DNA of 54,164 bases from an uncultured Planctomycetota bacterium (GCA_903892515.1 CAITIS010000159.1:1-54164); one strand, 5' to 3'. Positions 24,869-33,480 are shown, counted from the first letter of the stretch. Numbers and translations are program-made. Notes: generated by a model from the letters alone, not told the origin.

Positions 24869-25069
24869 TTGGCGGCAAAAGCCGCTTTTGCGCCGCGCGA
24901 CAAGTTCGTGACACGGGCGTCTCGCCCGTGCGTCCCGGTGGCAGGGCCATCCGCCCGTCTTTGGGTGCTGACCATGTTCGTCGTCCCAGCATGGTCATCG
25001 CAGACAACGCGACTGACCATGCCACCCATGTTAGGTTGCGGCAAAAGCCGCCTTTGCGCCGCGCGACGC
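24869..25069. repeat. Duplicated palindrome between thrS and infC, one copy inside thrS
   Basis: The sequence GCGGCAAAAGCCGC(T/C)TTTGCGCCGCGCGAC occurs at 24872-24902 and again at 25037-25068. The second copy encodes the last residues of ThrS. Between them are palindromes of the GTGACACGGGCGTCTCGCCC and GACCATGCCACCC families. Confidence 0.8.
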
Positions 25070-27052
25070 GGCCTCTTCATTCATAGCCGCGATGGCGGCG
25101 TCAAGTTTGAACGTTCCCACCTCGGCCGCGCCACGCTGGCGAACCGAGACGGTCTGCTCGTCCTGCTCACGCTGGCCGACCACGAACAGGTAGGGTACCT
25201 TCTGCATGGTCCAGCGCCGGATCTTCGCTCCAATTTTATCCGGCGCATCGTCCAGTTCCACGCGCAAGCCCGCATCTTTTCCGGCCTGCTGGACCTTGAT
25301 GGCATACTCGTTGAACTTGTCGCTGACCGGCAGCACGGCCGCCTGCACGGGCGAAAGCCACAGCGGGAAGGCCCCGCCGAAGTGCTCGATCAGGATGCCG
25401 ATGAAGCGCTCCATCGAGCCGAACGGCGCCCGGTGCACCATGACCGGCCGGTGGGGCTGGTTGTCCGAGCCCATGTACTCCAGGCCGAAGCGCTCGGGCA
25501 AATTGTAGTCCACCTGCACGGTGCCCAGCTGCCATTCCCGGCCCAGGCAGTCGCGGACCACGAAGTCGATCTTGGGCCCATAGAAGGCCGCCTCGCCCTT
25601 TTCTTCGCTGTAGTTCATGCCCAGGTGGCTGACGACGTTGCGGAGGTTCTGCTCGGCCCGTTCCCAATTGGCCGGATCGCCCACGTACTTGTCGCTGGCT
25701 GGGTCGCGCATGCCGACGCGGACGCGGTAGTCGGTCAGCCCCAAGGTGCCCAGCACCAGCTTGACCAGGTCGCAGCAGCCGCGGACCTCGTCTTCGAGCT
25801 GATCGGGGGTGCAGAACAGGTGGGCGTCGTCCTGGGTGAAGCCGCGGACGCGGGTCAGCCCGTTCAGCTCGCCCGACTGCTCCATGCGATAGACCGTGCC
25901 GAACTCCGCCAGCCGGACCGGCAGGTCGCGATAGCTGTGCTGGTTGGCCTTATATATCTGAATATGATGCGGGCAGTTCATCGGCTTGAGCAGGTAGCCT
26001 TCTTCCAGGACCGGCTCGTTGGCGTGCTCGGCGCAGCAGGCCGACTCCTTGTCTTGCATCAGGATGGGCGGGAACTGCGAGTCCTTGTAGTACGGGTAAT
26101 GCCCGCTGGTGCGGTACATCGCCAGCCGGCCGATGTGCGGGGTGATGACGAGCTGGTAGCCGCGGGCGGTTAGTTCGCTGCGGATCCAGCCTTCGAGCTG
26201 ATGGCGGATGACGGTGCCGCGCGGCAGCCACAGCGGCAGGCCCGGGCCCACGGCGTCGGAGATCAGGAACAGCCCCAGTTGCTTGCCCAGCAGTCGGTGG
26301 TCGCGCAGCTTAGCCTGCTCGACGCGCTGGATGTGCTCGTCCATCGCCTTCTTGTCGAAGTAGGCCACGCCGTAGATGCGGGTGAGCATCTTGTTCTGTT
26401 CGCTGCCGCGCCAGTACGCCCCGGCCACGCTCATGAGCTTAAAGGCCTTGACCTTGCCGGTGTTGGGCAGGTGCGGCCCGCGGCAGAGGTCGACAAAGTC
26501 GCCCTGCTCGTACAGGCTGACGGATGAAACGTTGGCGTCCTTGACCAGGTCGTCGATCAGCTCGACCTTGTACGCCTGGCCAAGCTGCCCGAACTTCTGC
26601 TTGGCGGCCTCGACGGGCAGCTCCAGCCGAGCCAGCGGCAGCTTCTCGGCCACGATCTTCTGCATCTCCTGCTCGATCTTCTCTAAGTCTTCCTGCTTGG
26701 CCGGAGTGGGCATGTCGAAGTCGTAGTAGAAGCCGTACTGGAAATCGTCGGTCAAGGCCGGGCCGATGGTGTACTGGACGTCCTTGCCGAAGACACGCCG
26801 CACCGCCTGGGCCATCACGTGGGCGGTGGTGTGGCGGAGGATCTCCAGGGAATCGGCGTCGCGATCGGTCAGGAGCTTAAAGGTGTGCTCGCCGTCGGGC
26901 AGGGGCGTGGTCAGATCGACCTTCTTGCCATCGACCACCGCGGCCATGGCCGCTTGGGCCAGGCGCGGCGAGATATCCATCGCCACCTTTTCGGCGGTGA
27001 CGGGCTGTTCGTACTGCTTGCTGCTGCCGTCGGGCAATTGCAGGATCAACAT
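25031..27052 (-). CDS. thrS: Threonyl-tRNA synthetase
   Basis: Class II synthetase charging tRNA-Thr; about 673 residues. Domains in order: TGS (about 1-60), the editing/SAD domain with HTTAHVMAQA and CRGPH, the catalytic core with MNCPHHIQIY, RVRGFTQDDAHLFC (motif 2) and HRAPFGSMERFIGILIEHF (motif 3), and the anticodon-binding domain from PLWLSPVQAAVLPVSDK. The start is the ATG at 27052 (MLILQLPDG), preceded by GGAG; 20 upstream in-frame codons look non-conserved. The normal C-terminus would end near NEEAASRG; the extra AKAAFAAT is encoded by a palindromic repeat also found 165 bases downstream. infC follows on the same strand. Confidence 0.97.
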   Translation of the reverse strand: MLILQLPDGSSKQYEQPVTAEKVAMDISPRLAQAAMAAVVDGKKVDLTTPLPDGEHTFKLLTDRDADSLEILRHTTAHVMAQAVRRVFGKDVQYTIGPALTDDFQYGFYYDFDMPTPAKQEDLEKIEQEMQKIVAEKLPLARLELPVEAAKQKFGQLGQAYKVELIDDLVKDANVSSVSLYEQGDFVDLCRGPHLPNTGKVKAFKLMSVAGAYWRGSEQNKMLTRIYGVAYFDKKAMDEHIQRVEQAKLRDHRLLGKQLGLFLISDAVGPGLPLWLPRGTVIRHQLEGWIRSELTARGYQLVITPHIGRLAMYRTSGHYPYYKDSQFPPILMQDKESACCAEHANEPVLEEGYLLKPMNCPHHIQIYKANQHSYRDLPVRLAEFGTVYRMEQSGELNGLTRVRGFTQDDAHLFCTPDQLEDEVRGCCDLVKLVLGTLGLTDYRVRVGMRDPASDKYVGDPANWERAEQNLRNVVSHLGMNYSEEKGEAAFYGPKIDFVVRDCLGREWQLGTVQVDYNLPERFGLEYMGSDNQPHRPVMVHRAPFGSMERFIGILIEHFGGAFPLWLSPVQAAVLPVSDKFNEYAIKVQQAGKDAGLRVELDDAPDKIGAKIRRWTMQKVPYLFVVGQREQDEQTVSVRQRGAAEVGTFKLDAAIAAMNEEAASRGAKAAFAAT

Positions 27053-27423
27053 GTCATAATTCTCCAGGCTCTGGCGACAGGGCGGCAGCAAGGCGGTCTT
27101 GAAACGAAACATCGGCCGGAACCTTTGCCGCCCACACGGCCTTCCGCCTTCCGGCCAGACCCCAACTCAGCCCGCGTTGTGCAGGCTTGGTCGTCACGCC
27201 GTCGTGGTCGTCGTCAACAACATCCAGGTTCCCAGCCGAGTCCTTGTGCTATTCTATCGGTGGATTTGATGCCAAAGCTTATCGCAACGTGAAGTTGGGG
27301 TAAAGGACAAAGGTGGGACAAAGGTGGGAGAAAACGGGGCTGAGGGCTGAGGTCAGAGGCCGGAGGTCGGAGGCCGGAGAACCGACAAGGGTGTTATCGT
27401 GAACAGGTGCTTCGGTGGGTGCC

Positions 27424-27452
27424 ATGGTCAGCCCGCTGTTGGGCTGGCCATG
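27424..27452. repeat. 'ATGGTCAGCCCG' palindrome
   Basis: CATGGTCAGCCCG and GGGCTGGCCATG around a 3-base loop; same family as those bracketing the RAYT. The stretch 27053-27420 otherwise shows no gene, only a run of GAGGTCGGAGGCCGGAG low-complexity sequence. Confidence 0.75.
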
Positions 27453-27479
27453 CGGGGAGTCATCATGTCAGTCAGTGAG

Positions 27480-27552
27480 GTAGGTCGGGCACCGCCCGAC
27501 GGTTTCTCGCGAGAGGAAGGGGCGGCAAGACGGCGGGCAGTGCCCGCCCTAC
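27480..27552. repeat. Inverted REP pair (REPIN-like) ending in the hepT stop codon
   Basis: GTAGGTCGGGCACCGCCCGA at 27480 and, in opposite orientation, a GGCGGGCAGTGCCCGCC palindrome with its GTAG at 27549-27552. The outward GTAG of the second copy provides the TAG stop of hepT. Confidence 0.8.
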
Positions 27553-27887
27553 GTGCTGAGAAGCTTTTGCAGGCCCGGCACCAGCGGTGGCAGGTCGTCG
27601 CGCACGGTGCCCCACAGAACATCGACCCTGACGCCGAAGTACGCATGAACCACGACGTTTCGCATGTCGCGCATCAGCCGCCAAGGGATTTCGGGATGAA
27701 GATCGCTGATGGCGGCGGGTATGTTCGACGATGCCTCGCCAATGCTGATGAAATGCCGGACGACCGCATCTACGGTCTTTCGATCGGCCTTGAAGGCTTC
27801 CTCATCCATATCGCCGACGTATTCCTGAATGGTAGCGATTGAATCCAGGATGTCGCGTATACGGAGTTGCCAGTCCCTAGGCGGCAC
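27549..27887 (-). CDS. hepT: HepT-like toxin (DUF86, HEPN RNase)
   Basis: A 112-residue HEPN-domain protein with the toxin signature R-x4-H-x-Y in RNVVVHAYFG, where R and H form the RNase site and Tyr is the residue AMPylated by MntA. The GTG start at 27887 overlaps the end of mntA and has a strong AAGGAGG 6 bases upstream, so translation is coupled. A longer reading frame exists upstream but runs inside mntA. The stop codon is shared with a REP element. Confidence 0.85.
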   Translation of the reverse strand: MPPRDWQLRIRDILDSIATIQEYVGDMDEEAFKADRKTVDAVVRHFISIGEASSNIPAAISDLHPEIPWRLMRDMRNVVVHAYFGVRVDVLWGTVRDDLPPLVPGLQKLLST

Positions 27888-28173
27888 GGATGGCCTCCTT
27901 GAGCACTTGCTCGCGGAATTCCTTTCGCAGGCCATCCAGCATCACGAGATCGACCTTGCAGCCCAGCAGGTCTTCCAGGACGTTCATTACCGAGATGAAC
28001 TCGAAGAGTCCCTTGGGATGCCCCTGCTCGAATTCCACCAGCAGGTCCACGTCGCTGTCGGGTGTGGCCTCATCGCGAGCCACCGAGCCGAACAGCGCGA
28101 GTGATTTCACATAGAGTGATCTCAGCGTTTGCTGGTTCTGCGTCAGCACCTGCAAGACTTGCTCGCGTTTCAT
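27877..28173 (-). CDS. mntA: MntA-like antitoxin (minimal nucleotidyltransferase)
   Basis: A 98-residue minimal nucleotidyltransferase. The signature G-S-x10-D-x-D is intact in LFGSVARDEATPDSDVDLLV. In known HepT-MntA pairs the enzyme transfers AMP to the toxin Tyr and so silences it. The order (antitoxin first, overlapping the toxin) is typical. The ATG at 28173 begins MKREQVLQ; a start nine codons earlier is possible. Confidence 0.87.
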   Translation of the reverse strand: MKREQVLQVLTQNQQTLRSLYVKSLALFGSVARDEATPDSDVDLLVEFEQGHPKGLFEFISVMNVLEDLLGCKVDLVMLDGLRKEFREQVLKEAIRAA

Positions 28174-28261
28174 GGGATTCCCACATTCCTGCCCAGCCAA
28201 ACGTCAGTATACCGTCGCGCGGCGACGCTAACCACTTTAGCTGCCGCTCGGAGGGTTCCTG

Positions 28262-28292
28262 CATGGCCAGCCCAAGACGACGGGCTGACCAT
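28262..28292. repeat. 'ATGGTCAGCCCG' palindrome, inverted orientation
   Basis: CATGGCCAGCCC and GGGCTGACCATG; followed directly by GGCACCC, the conserved outer motif of the family. Confidence 0.75.
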
Positions 28293-28310
28293 GGCACCCA
28301 CTCAAAACAA

Positions 28311-28346
28311 GGCGGGCCTCGGAAATGACTCCTCGGCCCGGCCTAC
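28311..28346 (-). repeat. GTAG-tagged REP element
   Basis: Read on the minus strand: GTAGGCCGGGCCGAG, then a short loop and CGAGGCCCGCC. It lies between mntA and the end of glgP. A half copy of the CTTTGCGTCCTCGGCG phrase follows at about 28377. Confidence 0.7.
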
Positions 28347-28421
28347 GGTGTGCTTCTTTGTCTATCTTCCTTCGCTTCTCTTTGCGTCCTCGGCGTTCTC
28401 GGCGGTTAAATGCCTTCGCCG

Positions 28422-30977
28422 TTACGCCCAGCGGATCAAGCCCATTTCCCGGCCATCGGGCATGGCGGCGTGGCGGGGCAGGACGCGGACCGTGTAGCCA
28501 GCCAGGCCGGTGCGGTTGCAGGGCATCTCGGCTGAGTACCGGAAGCGTCCGTCGCCGGCGGGCGTGCCGTCGGTCGCCATCTCCACGGCCTGGCCGTGCT
28601 GGAGCTGGCCGTCGGCGTCCAACTGGCCGTAGTACAGCTGCACCGAGACGTCCTGGGGCTTGACCTGCCCCAGCACCACGGTGGCTTCCACCTTCATGGG
28701 CTTGCCCACGCTGGTGACGCCATCGACGCTGTCGGTGACGCTCTCGACGCGGACCTGGCCAAAGGAGGAACTCACCCACTGCTTCCAGTCGGCCAGGTTC
28801 TTGGCCCCAGTGAGCTTCTCGCCGGTCAGCTCGCGCCACCGCGTCATGCACGGCACGTAGAAGGTCTGGCAGTATTCGCGCACCATGCGATTGGTGTTGA
28901 ATACCGGCGTCAGCAGCCGCATCGAGCCCTTCATCTTGGTCGTCCATTGCCGCGGCAGGCCGTCGGCGGAACGGTCGTAGAATTTCGGCACGACTTCCTT
29001 TTCCAGCAGGTCGTACAGGGCCTGGCTTTCGACCACGTTCTGGTAGTCGAGGTCCTCGTACGTCTCGCCCGAGCCGATGGCCCAGCCGGCGTCGCTTTCG
29101 TACCCTTCGGCCCACCAGCCGTCCAGCACCGACACGTTCAGCACGCCGTTGGCGGCGGCCTTCATGCCGCTGGTGCCGCTGGCTTCCATGGGCCGGAGCG
29201 GCGTATTGAGCCACACGTCCACGCCCTGCACGAGATACCGGGCGACGTTGAGATCGTAGTCCTCAATGAACACGAGGTTGCGCCGGAACTCCGGCTTGCG
29301 GCAAATGTGCACGATCTGCCGGATCAGATCCTTGCCCGGATTGTCGCGCGGGTGGGCCTTGCCGGCAAAGATGATCTGCACTGGCCGCTTCGTGTCGCCC
29401 AGCAGGCGGCTGAGCCGCTGCAAGTCTTGCAGCAGCAAATTGGCCCGCTTGTACGTGGCGAAACGGCGGGCAAAGCCGATCGTCAGCGCTTCGGGGTCGA
29501 GCACTTCTTCAGCCCCGGCCAGTTCACTGGCGCTGGCGCCGCGCCGGGTAAACTGCTCGCGCAGCCGCGCGCGGGCGAAGCTCACCAGCCGCTCGCGCCG
29601 GCGCTCGTGCATCCGCCACAGTTCAATGTCGGGAATCTGGTTGATGCCGGCCCAGGTCCGCTCGTCGGTGCTCTTTTCCTGCCATTCCGGACCCAGGTAG
29701 CGGTCGTACAGGTTGGCCAGGTCAAAGCTGATCCACGTGGGCGTGTGCACGCCGTTGGTCACGCTCTTGATCGGCACTTCCTCGATGGGCAGCCCCGGCC
29801 AGACTCCAGACCACAGCTTGCGGCTGACCTGGCCATGCAGCTTGCTCACGCCGTTGCGGCTGCTGGACATATGCAGCGCCAGCACCGTCAAGCTCATGGG
29901 CTCTTCGGCGTTGGCGGGGTCCTGCCGACCCAAACCCAGGAATTGCTCGCGATTGAGCCCCAACTGGCCCCAGTACTGGCCGAAGTAGCGGTCGATCAGC
30001 CAGGCCTCGAAGGCGTCATTGCCCGCGGGCACCGGCGTGTGGGTCGTAAAGACCGATGACGCGATCACCGCTTCCTGGGCCGTGCGGAACGAGGCCTGCT
30101 TGGTCTGCATGAGCATGCGGATGCGTTCGAGACCCAAAAAGGCCGAGTGGCCTTCGTTCATGTGGAAGACTTCGGGCTCGATGCCCAAGGCCGTCAGGGC
30201 CCGGACGCCGCCGATGCCCAGGATGATCTCCTGGCAGATGCGCATCTCCTGGTCGCCGCCGTAAAGCTGGGCGGTGAACTGCCGATCTTCGGGGGTGTTC
30301 TCGGGCACGTTGGTGTCCAGCAGGTACAGCGTGATGCGCCCGACCTGCACCGACCAGACGCGGACGTGGACCTTCCGGCCGGGGAAGTCGATGTCGATCA
30401 CCACGTTCTTGCCGTCGCGCATGACCGGCATGACGGGCATGTTGTGGAAGTCGTTGCGCGGATAAAGTTCGAGCTGCCAGCCGTCGGCGTTGAGACGCTG
30501 ACGGAAGTAGCCCTGCTGGTACAGCAGGCCGATGGCCACCAGCGGCACGCCCAGATCGCTGGCGCTCTTGAGGTGGTCGCCCGCCAGCACGCCCAGGCCG
30601 CCGGAGTAAATCGGGATGCACTCGGTCAGGCCGAATTCGGCGCAGAAGTACGCCACGCGCGGCGTGCGATCTTCGCCGTAGTTCGAACTCCACCAGGCGC
30701 CCTTGGCCAGGTATTCCTGCCATTCGGAGTACACGCGCCGGTACTGGGCCATGAAGCCGGGGTCTTTGACCACCTCGCGCAGGCGGTCCTGGTCCATCTG
30801 GCCCAGGATGGCGACGGGATTGTGGCTGGTGGATTCCCACAGCGGGCCGCCCAGGCGACGGAACAACTCGCGTTCCTCGCCCCACCAGGACCAGCGGACA
30901 TTGTAGGCCATGCGAATCAGGCCGTTGAGCTCCTCCGGCAGGGAGGGTTCAATCTTAAACGTGCGAAGCGGTCTCAT
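28422..30977 (-). CDS. glgP: Alpha-glucan (glycogen) phosphorylase
   Basis: A GT35 phosphorylase of about 851 residues that releases glucose-1-phosphate from glycogen or maltodextrin. It belongs to the sub-family with an N-terminal extra domain (EELNGLIRMAYNVRWSWWGE). The active-site segments are PIYSGGLGVLAGDHLKSASD, the E-x-F-H-M-N-E-G-H-S stretch, and the PLP-binding EASGTSGMKAAANGVLN with its Lys. The C-terminal 120 residues, with VDGVTSVGKPMKVEATVVLG, form a beta-rich extra domain common in this sub-family. The start is the ATG at 30977; a longer in-frame extension runs into repeat-like DNA and is not conserved. Confidence 0.93.
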   Translation of the reverse strand: MRPLRTFKIEPSLPEELNGLIRMAYNVRWSWWGEERELFRRLGGPLWESTSHNPVAILGQMDQDRLREVVKDPGFMAQYRRVYSEWQEYLAKGAWWSSNYGEDRTPRVAYFCAEFGLTECIPIYSGGLGVLAGDHLKSASDLGVPLVAIGLLYQQGYFRQRLNADGWQLELYPRNDFHNMPVMPVMRDGKNVVIDIDFPGRKVHVRVWSVQVGRITLYLLDTNVPENTPEDRQFTAQLYGGDQEMRICQEIILGIGGVRALTALGIEPEVFHMNEGHSAFLGLERIRMLMQTKQASFRTAQEAVIASSVFTTHTPVPAGNDAFEAWLIDRYFGQYWGQLGLNREQFLGLGRQDPANAEEPMSLTVLALHMSSSRNGVSKLHGQVSRKLWSGVWPGLPIEEVPIKSVTNGVHTPTWISFDLANLYDRYLGPEWQEKSTDERTWAGINQIPDIELWRMHERRRERLVSFARARLREQFTRRGASASELAGAEEVLDPEALTIGFARRFATYKRANLLLQDLQRLSRLLGDTKRPVQIIFAGKAHPRDNPGKDLIRQIVHICRKPEFRRNLVFIEDYDLNVARYLVQGVDVWLNTPLRPMEASGTSGMKAAANGVLNVSVLDGWWAEGYESDAGWAIGSGETYEDLDYQNVVESQALYDLLEKEVVPKFYDRSADGLPRQWTTKMKGSMRLLTPVFNTNRMVREYCQTFYVPCMTRWRELTGEKLTGAKNLADWKQWVSSSFGQVRVESVTDSVDGVTSVGKPMKVEATVVLGQVKPQDVSVQLYYGQLDADGQLQHGQAVEMATDGTPAGDGRFRYSAEMPCNRTGLAGYTVRVLPRHAAMPDGREMGLIRWA

Positions 30978-31260
30978 AAGCCCTCTGACTTCTTGTTTTG
31001 AGCTAAAACGAACGACGCGCACCACGAACGCTGCGCACCACAAGGCGCACCGCAAGCATAGGCCGCCCCGTACGTTCCGTGGCTACAGAACGGCCTCGCA
31101 ATGGTTCATCGGCTATTTCCCTAGGCGGGATTACGCAGAGTGACAGCCGATTGAGCCGCGCCCGGCCGGGACAGGCATGTCCCTACAATTGAGCCATGCC
31201 TGCGCGGTCCCGGACAAAACCATCATACGCCGCTGCCGGTGACCGGGCGGCCCGAGTCTT

Positions 31261-31348
31261 GTAGGGTGGGCCGAGCCGTCGTCTTGCGAGTCCCACCGTT
31301 ACCCCGCGGATGGTGGGGCTCGTCGCCTTGCTCCTCGGCCCCGCCTAC
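31261..31348. repeat. 88-bp REPIN-like element with GTAG at both ends
   Basis: GTAGGGTGGGCCGAG at the left and CTCGGCCCCGCCTAC at the right are inverted partners. They enclose another hairpin (CGAGTCCCACC with GGTGGGGCTCG). A single left half (GTAGGGTGGGTCGAG) recurs at 31421 and another at 51590. Confidence 0.8.
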
Positions 31349-31363
31349 GGGACGGCTGGGTGG

Positions 31364-31395
31364 CATGGTCAGCCCGTCTTCTGGGGCTGGCCATG
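31364..31395. repeat. 'ATGGTCAGCCCG' palindrome
   Basis: CATGGTCAGCCCGTCTTCTG and the inverse arm GGGCTGGCCATG, preceded by GGTGG. The remainder of 30978-31530 has no gene that I can support. Confidence 0.75.
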
Positions 31396-31530
31396 CTTGA
31401 GCCTTCGTGGTATCAGTCTTGTAGGGTGGGTCGAGCGTCGTTTTGTCGGGTGCCGTGGTCGCGGCGTCTGCGACCACGTGGCCGCTGGACACCGCGGTCA
31501 CGACACCGGGCTTCCTAAAGGAGTGTCGCT

Positions 31531-32760
31531 ATGAACAAGCGGATGTTGATCGTGGTGGCTGCCGCGCTGGTGATGCTGGGCGCGTCGGCGATGCCGGCCG
31601 CTGCGGAGGACAAGGCTCCGGCGTCGGCCCCCGCGTCCAAGCCCGCCCCGACCACAGCCAAAACGCCGGGGATGATCGTTTCGGATCGGACCATGCAGGA
31701 CATCACCGATGCGGAAGCGGCCATGAAGCAGCAATGGAAGCAGGAGACGGCCTCGGCTGGGAATGCTCGACATGTATCCGGCAGCTATACCGATTTCAAC
31801 GATCTGGTCTGGAGATACAGCCTTACTCTGCCGGCCAAGGTGGCGCCGGGGGCCAAGTACCCGCTCTTCGTTGGCCAGAACCAGGCCATCGCGCTGGCCA
31901 TGCCCTCGTCTCAAGTCGAGTATCCCTGCTACGTGCTGAATTGCTATTGCCCGGACGGTTTCGAGCTGAAGTGGCCCGACTGGAAGTCCGTCACCGCCAG
32001 CGCGTACAAGGCCGTGATCGAGAAGCTCATCGCCCAGTATCCCAACATCGACACGGCCCGCATTTCCGTTCAGGGCGCCTCCCGGTTTGGCGCGATTTCA
32101 TTCATTTCGGCGTACAACTATCCCGACACCTATGCGGCCATAATGCCTTCGGTCGGAGGTACAGACATCAGCAAAGCGCGTCTGATCGCATCCCGGAAGA
32201 TCGGGATCTGGATGTTCTACGGCGTGCTCGACGGCGGCACAGTCGAGGCACAGCTGCAAAAGACGCCGCATGGCCGCGGTTCGCCGCACATCTACAAAGC
32301 CTTGCGCGACGCCGGCTATGAGCCCATGCTCACGGTGTACACGCACGGCGAGCATCACGAGTACGGCTTCACCGACTCGCTGACCAACCCGGATTGGAAC
32401 GACTTCACCCTCCTGCGAAAATGGCTGTTCGCGCAGAAGAAGCCCACGCCCACCTGGCCGATCATAACCAGCCCGACCACGGCCTTGGGGATCGTGGGCA
32501 AGCCGTTCAGCTATGCCATTACCGCCAGCAACGCACCGAAATCCTTCAACGCTGTGCTGACGATTGAACATGCCGAGACGGCGTCAGGAACCATCGAAAC
32601 GCCGAAAGAAAACCTTCCGCCGGATTTGTCGTTCGACCCCAAGACGGGCGTCATTTCCGGCACGCCCAGGACGGCCGGCAGGTTCTTCATCACCCTGGCC
32701 GCCACCAACGACAATGGCACAGGCATCACGACGCTGGCCCTGACGGTCAAGGGCGAGTAG
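31531..32760 (+). CDS. Exported alpha/beta-hydrolase-like protein with a C-terminal Ig-like domain
   Basis: A 409-residue exported protein. Signal peptide about 1-25 (MNKRMLIVVAAALVMLGASA), then an Ala/Pro/Lys linker, then a PHB-depolymerase/feruloyl-esterase-like domain (about 80-310). The nucleophile-elbow position reads V-Q-G-A-S-R-F-G, so the usual G-x-S-x-G has Phe for the last Gly. FYGVLDGGTV and HGEHHEYGF occupy the usual acid and His positions. The C-terminal 90 residues form a putative Ig (He_PIG) domain with FDPKTGVISGTPRTAGRF. The Shine-Dalgarno is AAAGGAG. Activity is not certain; a sugar-ester substrate is plausible. Confidence 0.7.
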   Translation: MNKRMLIVVAAALVMLGASAMPAAAEDKAPASAPASKPAPTTAKTPGMIVSDRTMQDITDAEAAMKQQWKQETASAGNARHVSGSYTDFNDLVWRYSLTLPAKVAPGAKYPLFVGQNQAIALAMPSSQVEYPCYVLNCYCPDGFELKWPDWKSVTASAYKAVIEKLIAQYPNIDTARISVQGASRFGAISFISAYNYPDTYAAIMPSVGGTDISKARLIASRKIGIWMFYGVLDGGTVEAQLQKTPHGRGSPHIYKALRDAGYEPMLTVYTHGEHHEYGFTDSLTNPDWNDFTLLRKWLFAQKKPTPTWPIITSPTTALGIVGKPFSYAITASNAPKSFNAVLTIEHAETASGTIETPKENLPPDLSFDPKTGVISGTPRTAGRFFITLAATNDNGTGITTLALTVKGE

Positions 32761-32777
32761 CGCGGCCTGTGCGGAGC

Positions 32778-32830
32778 GTAGGGCGGGCACCGCTGGGTGC
32801 CATGGTCAGCCCGCTTTTGGGCTGGCCATG
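32778..32830. repeat. REP half-site and palindrome directly upstream of the RAYT gene
   Basis: GTAGGGCGGGCACCGC (a truncated REP with the GTAG tag) is followed by GGGTGCCATGGTCAGCCCGC and the inverse arm TTGGGCTGGCCATG. The palindrome ends 27 bases before the transposase start. Confidence 0.8.
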
Positions 32831-32857
32831 CATGTACCCTTGGAGTGCAGTGGCGGC

Positions 32858-33430
32858 ATGAATCAGGGGAAGGAACCTTACCGTCGGCTCGCCAGGCACT
32901 ACGACATCACCGGCCAGGCTCATTACCTCACCTTCTCCTGCTGGCGGCGTCGGCCGTTCCTGTCGCGCGACCGCTCGCGAGCGTGGTTTCTGGACAACCT
33001 TCAGACGGCCCGGCGACACTTTGACCTGTGGGCCTTCGTCATCATGCCCGAGCATGTGCACCTGCTGATTCTGCCCCACGAGGACGCGACGATGCGCCAG
33101 ATTCTCCTGGCCCTCAAGCAGCCGGTGGCGCAGCGGGCTTCGTGGTGGGTCAGGCGGCATGCGCCGGAATTCCTGTCATCGATGGAAGATCGGCAGCCCA
33201 GTGGGCGGGTCAGCCACCGGTTCTGGCAACCGGGCCCTGGATACGACCGCAATACATGGTCACCGGGCGAACTGCGGGAGAAGGTCAAATACATTCACGC
33301 CAACCCGATTCGGCGCGGTCTGGTAGATCGGCCGGAGGATTGGCCGTGGTCGAGCTGGCGGGCGTGGGAGACGGGTGTTGATGCCCCTTTAGCGATTGAC
33401 CATCAGAGCTTCCCTCTGATAGAAGGATGA
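32858..33430 (+). CDS. REP-associated tyrosine transposase (RAYT, IS200/Y1 family)
   Basis: A 190-residue HUH-type single-strand nuclease. The HUH motif is MPEHVHLLIL (His-Val-His) and the catalytic Tyr is in KVKYIHANPIRRGLV, the C-terminal signature that sets RAYTs apart; an early HYLTFSCWRRRPF is also typical. RAYTs are single-copy, domesticated relatives of IS200 transposases that bind and cut REP palindromes next to a GTRG tag. The start is the ATG at 32858; an in-frame ATG at 32828 lies within the upstream palindrome. Matching palindromes bracket the gene at 32801 and 33451. Confidence 0.92.
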   Translation: MNQGKEPYRRLARHYDITGQAHYLTFSCWRRRPFLSRDRSRAWFLDNLQTARRHFDLWAFVIMPEHVHLLILPHEDATMRQILLALKQPVAQRASWWVRRHAPEFLSSMEDRQPSGRVSHRFWQPGPGYDRNTWSPGELREKVKYIHANPIRRGLVDRPEDWPWSSWRAWETGVDAPLAIDHQSFPLIEG

Positions 33431-33450
33431 TGCGTAGCCGATGGTCAATG

Positions 33451-33480
33451 CATGGCCAGCCCAACAGCGGGCTGACCATG
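33451..33480. repeat. Palindrome directly downstream of the RAYT gene, inverted orientation
   Basis: CATGGCCAGCCC and GGGCTGACCATG, the inverse of the copy at 32801; it is followed by GGCACCCGG and by two partial repeats of GACCATGGCACCC up to about 33530. Confidence 0.8.

Noticed and set aside
28596..30059. A 487-codon plus-strand frame antisense to glgP
   Set aside because: Low-complexity His/Val/Gln composition; glgP motifs on the other strand are complete.
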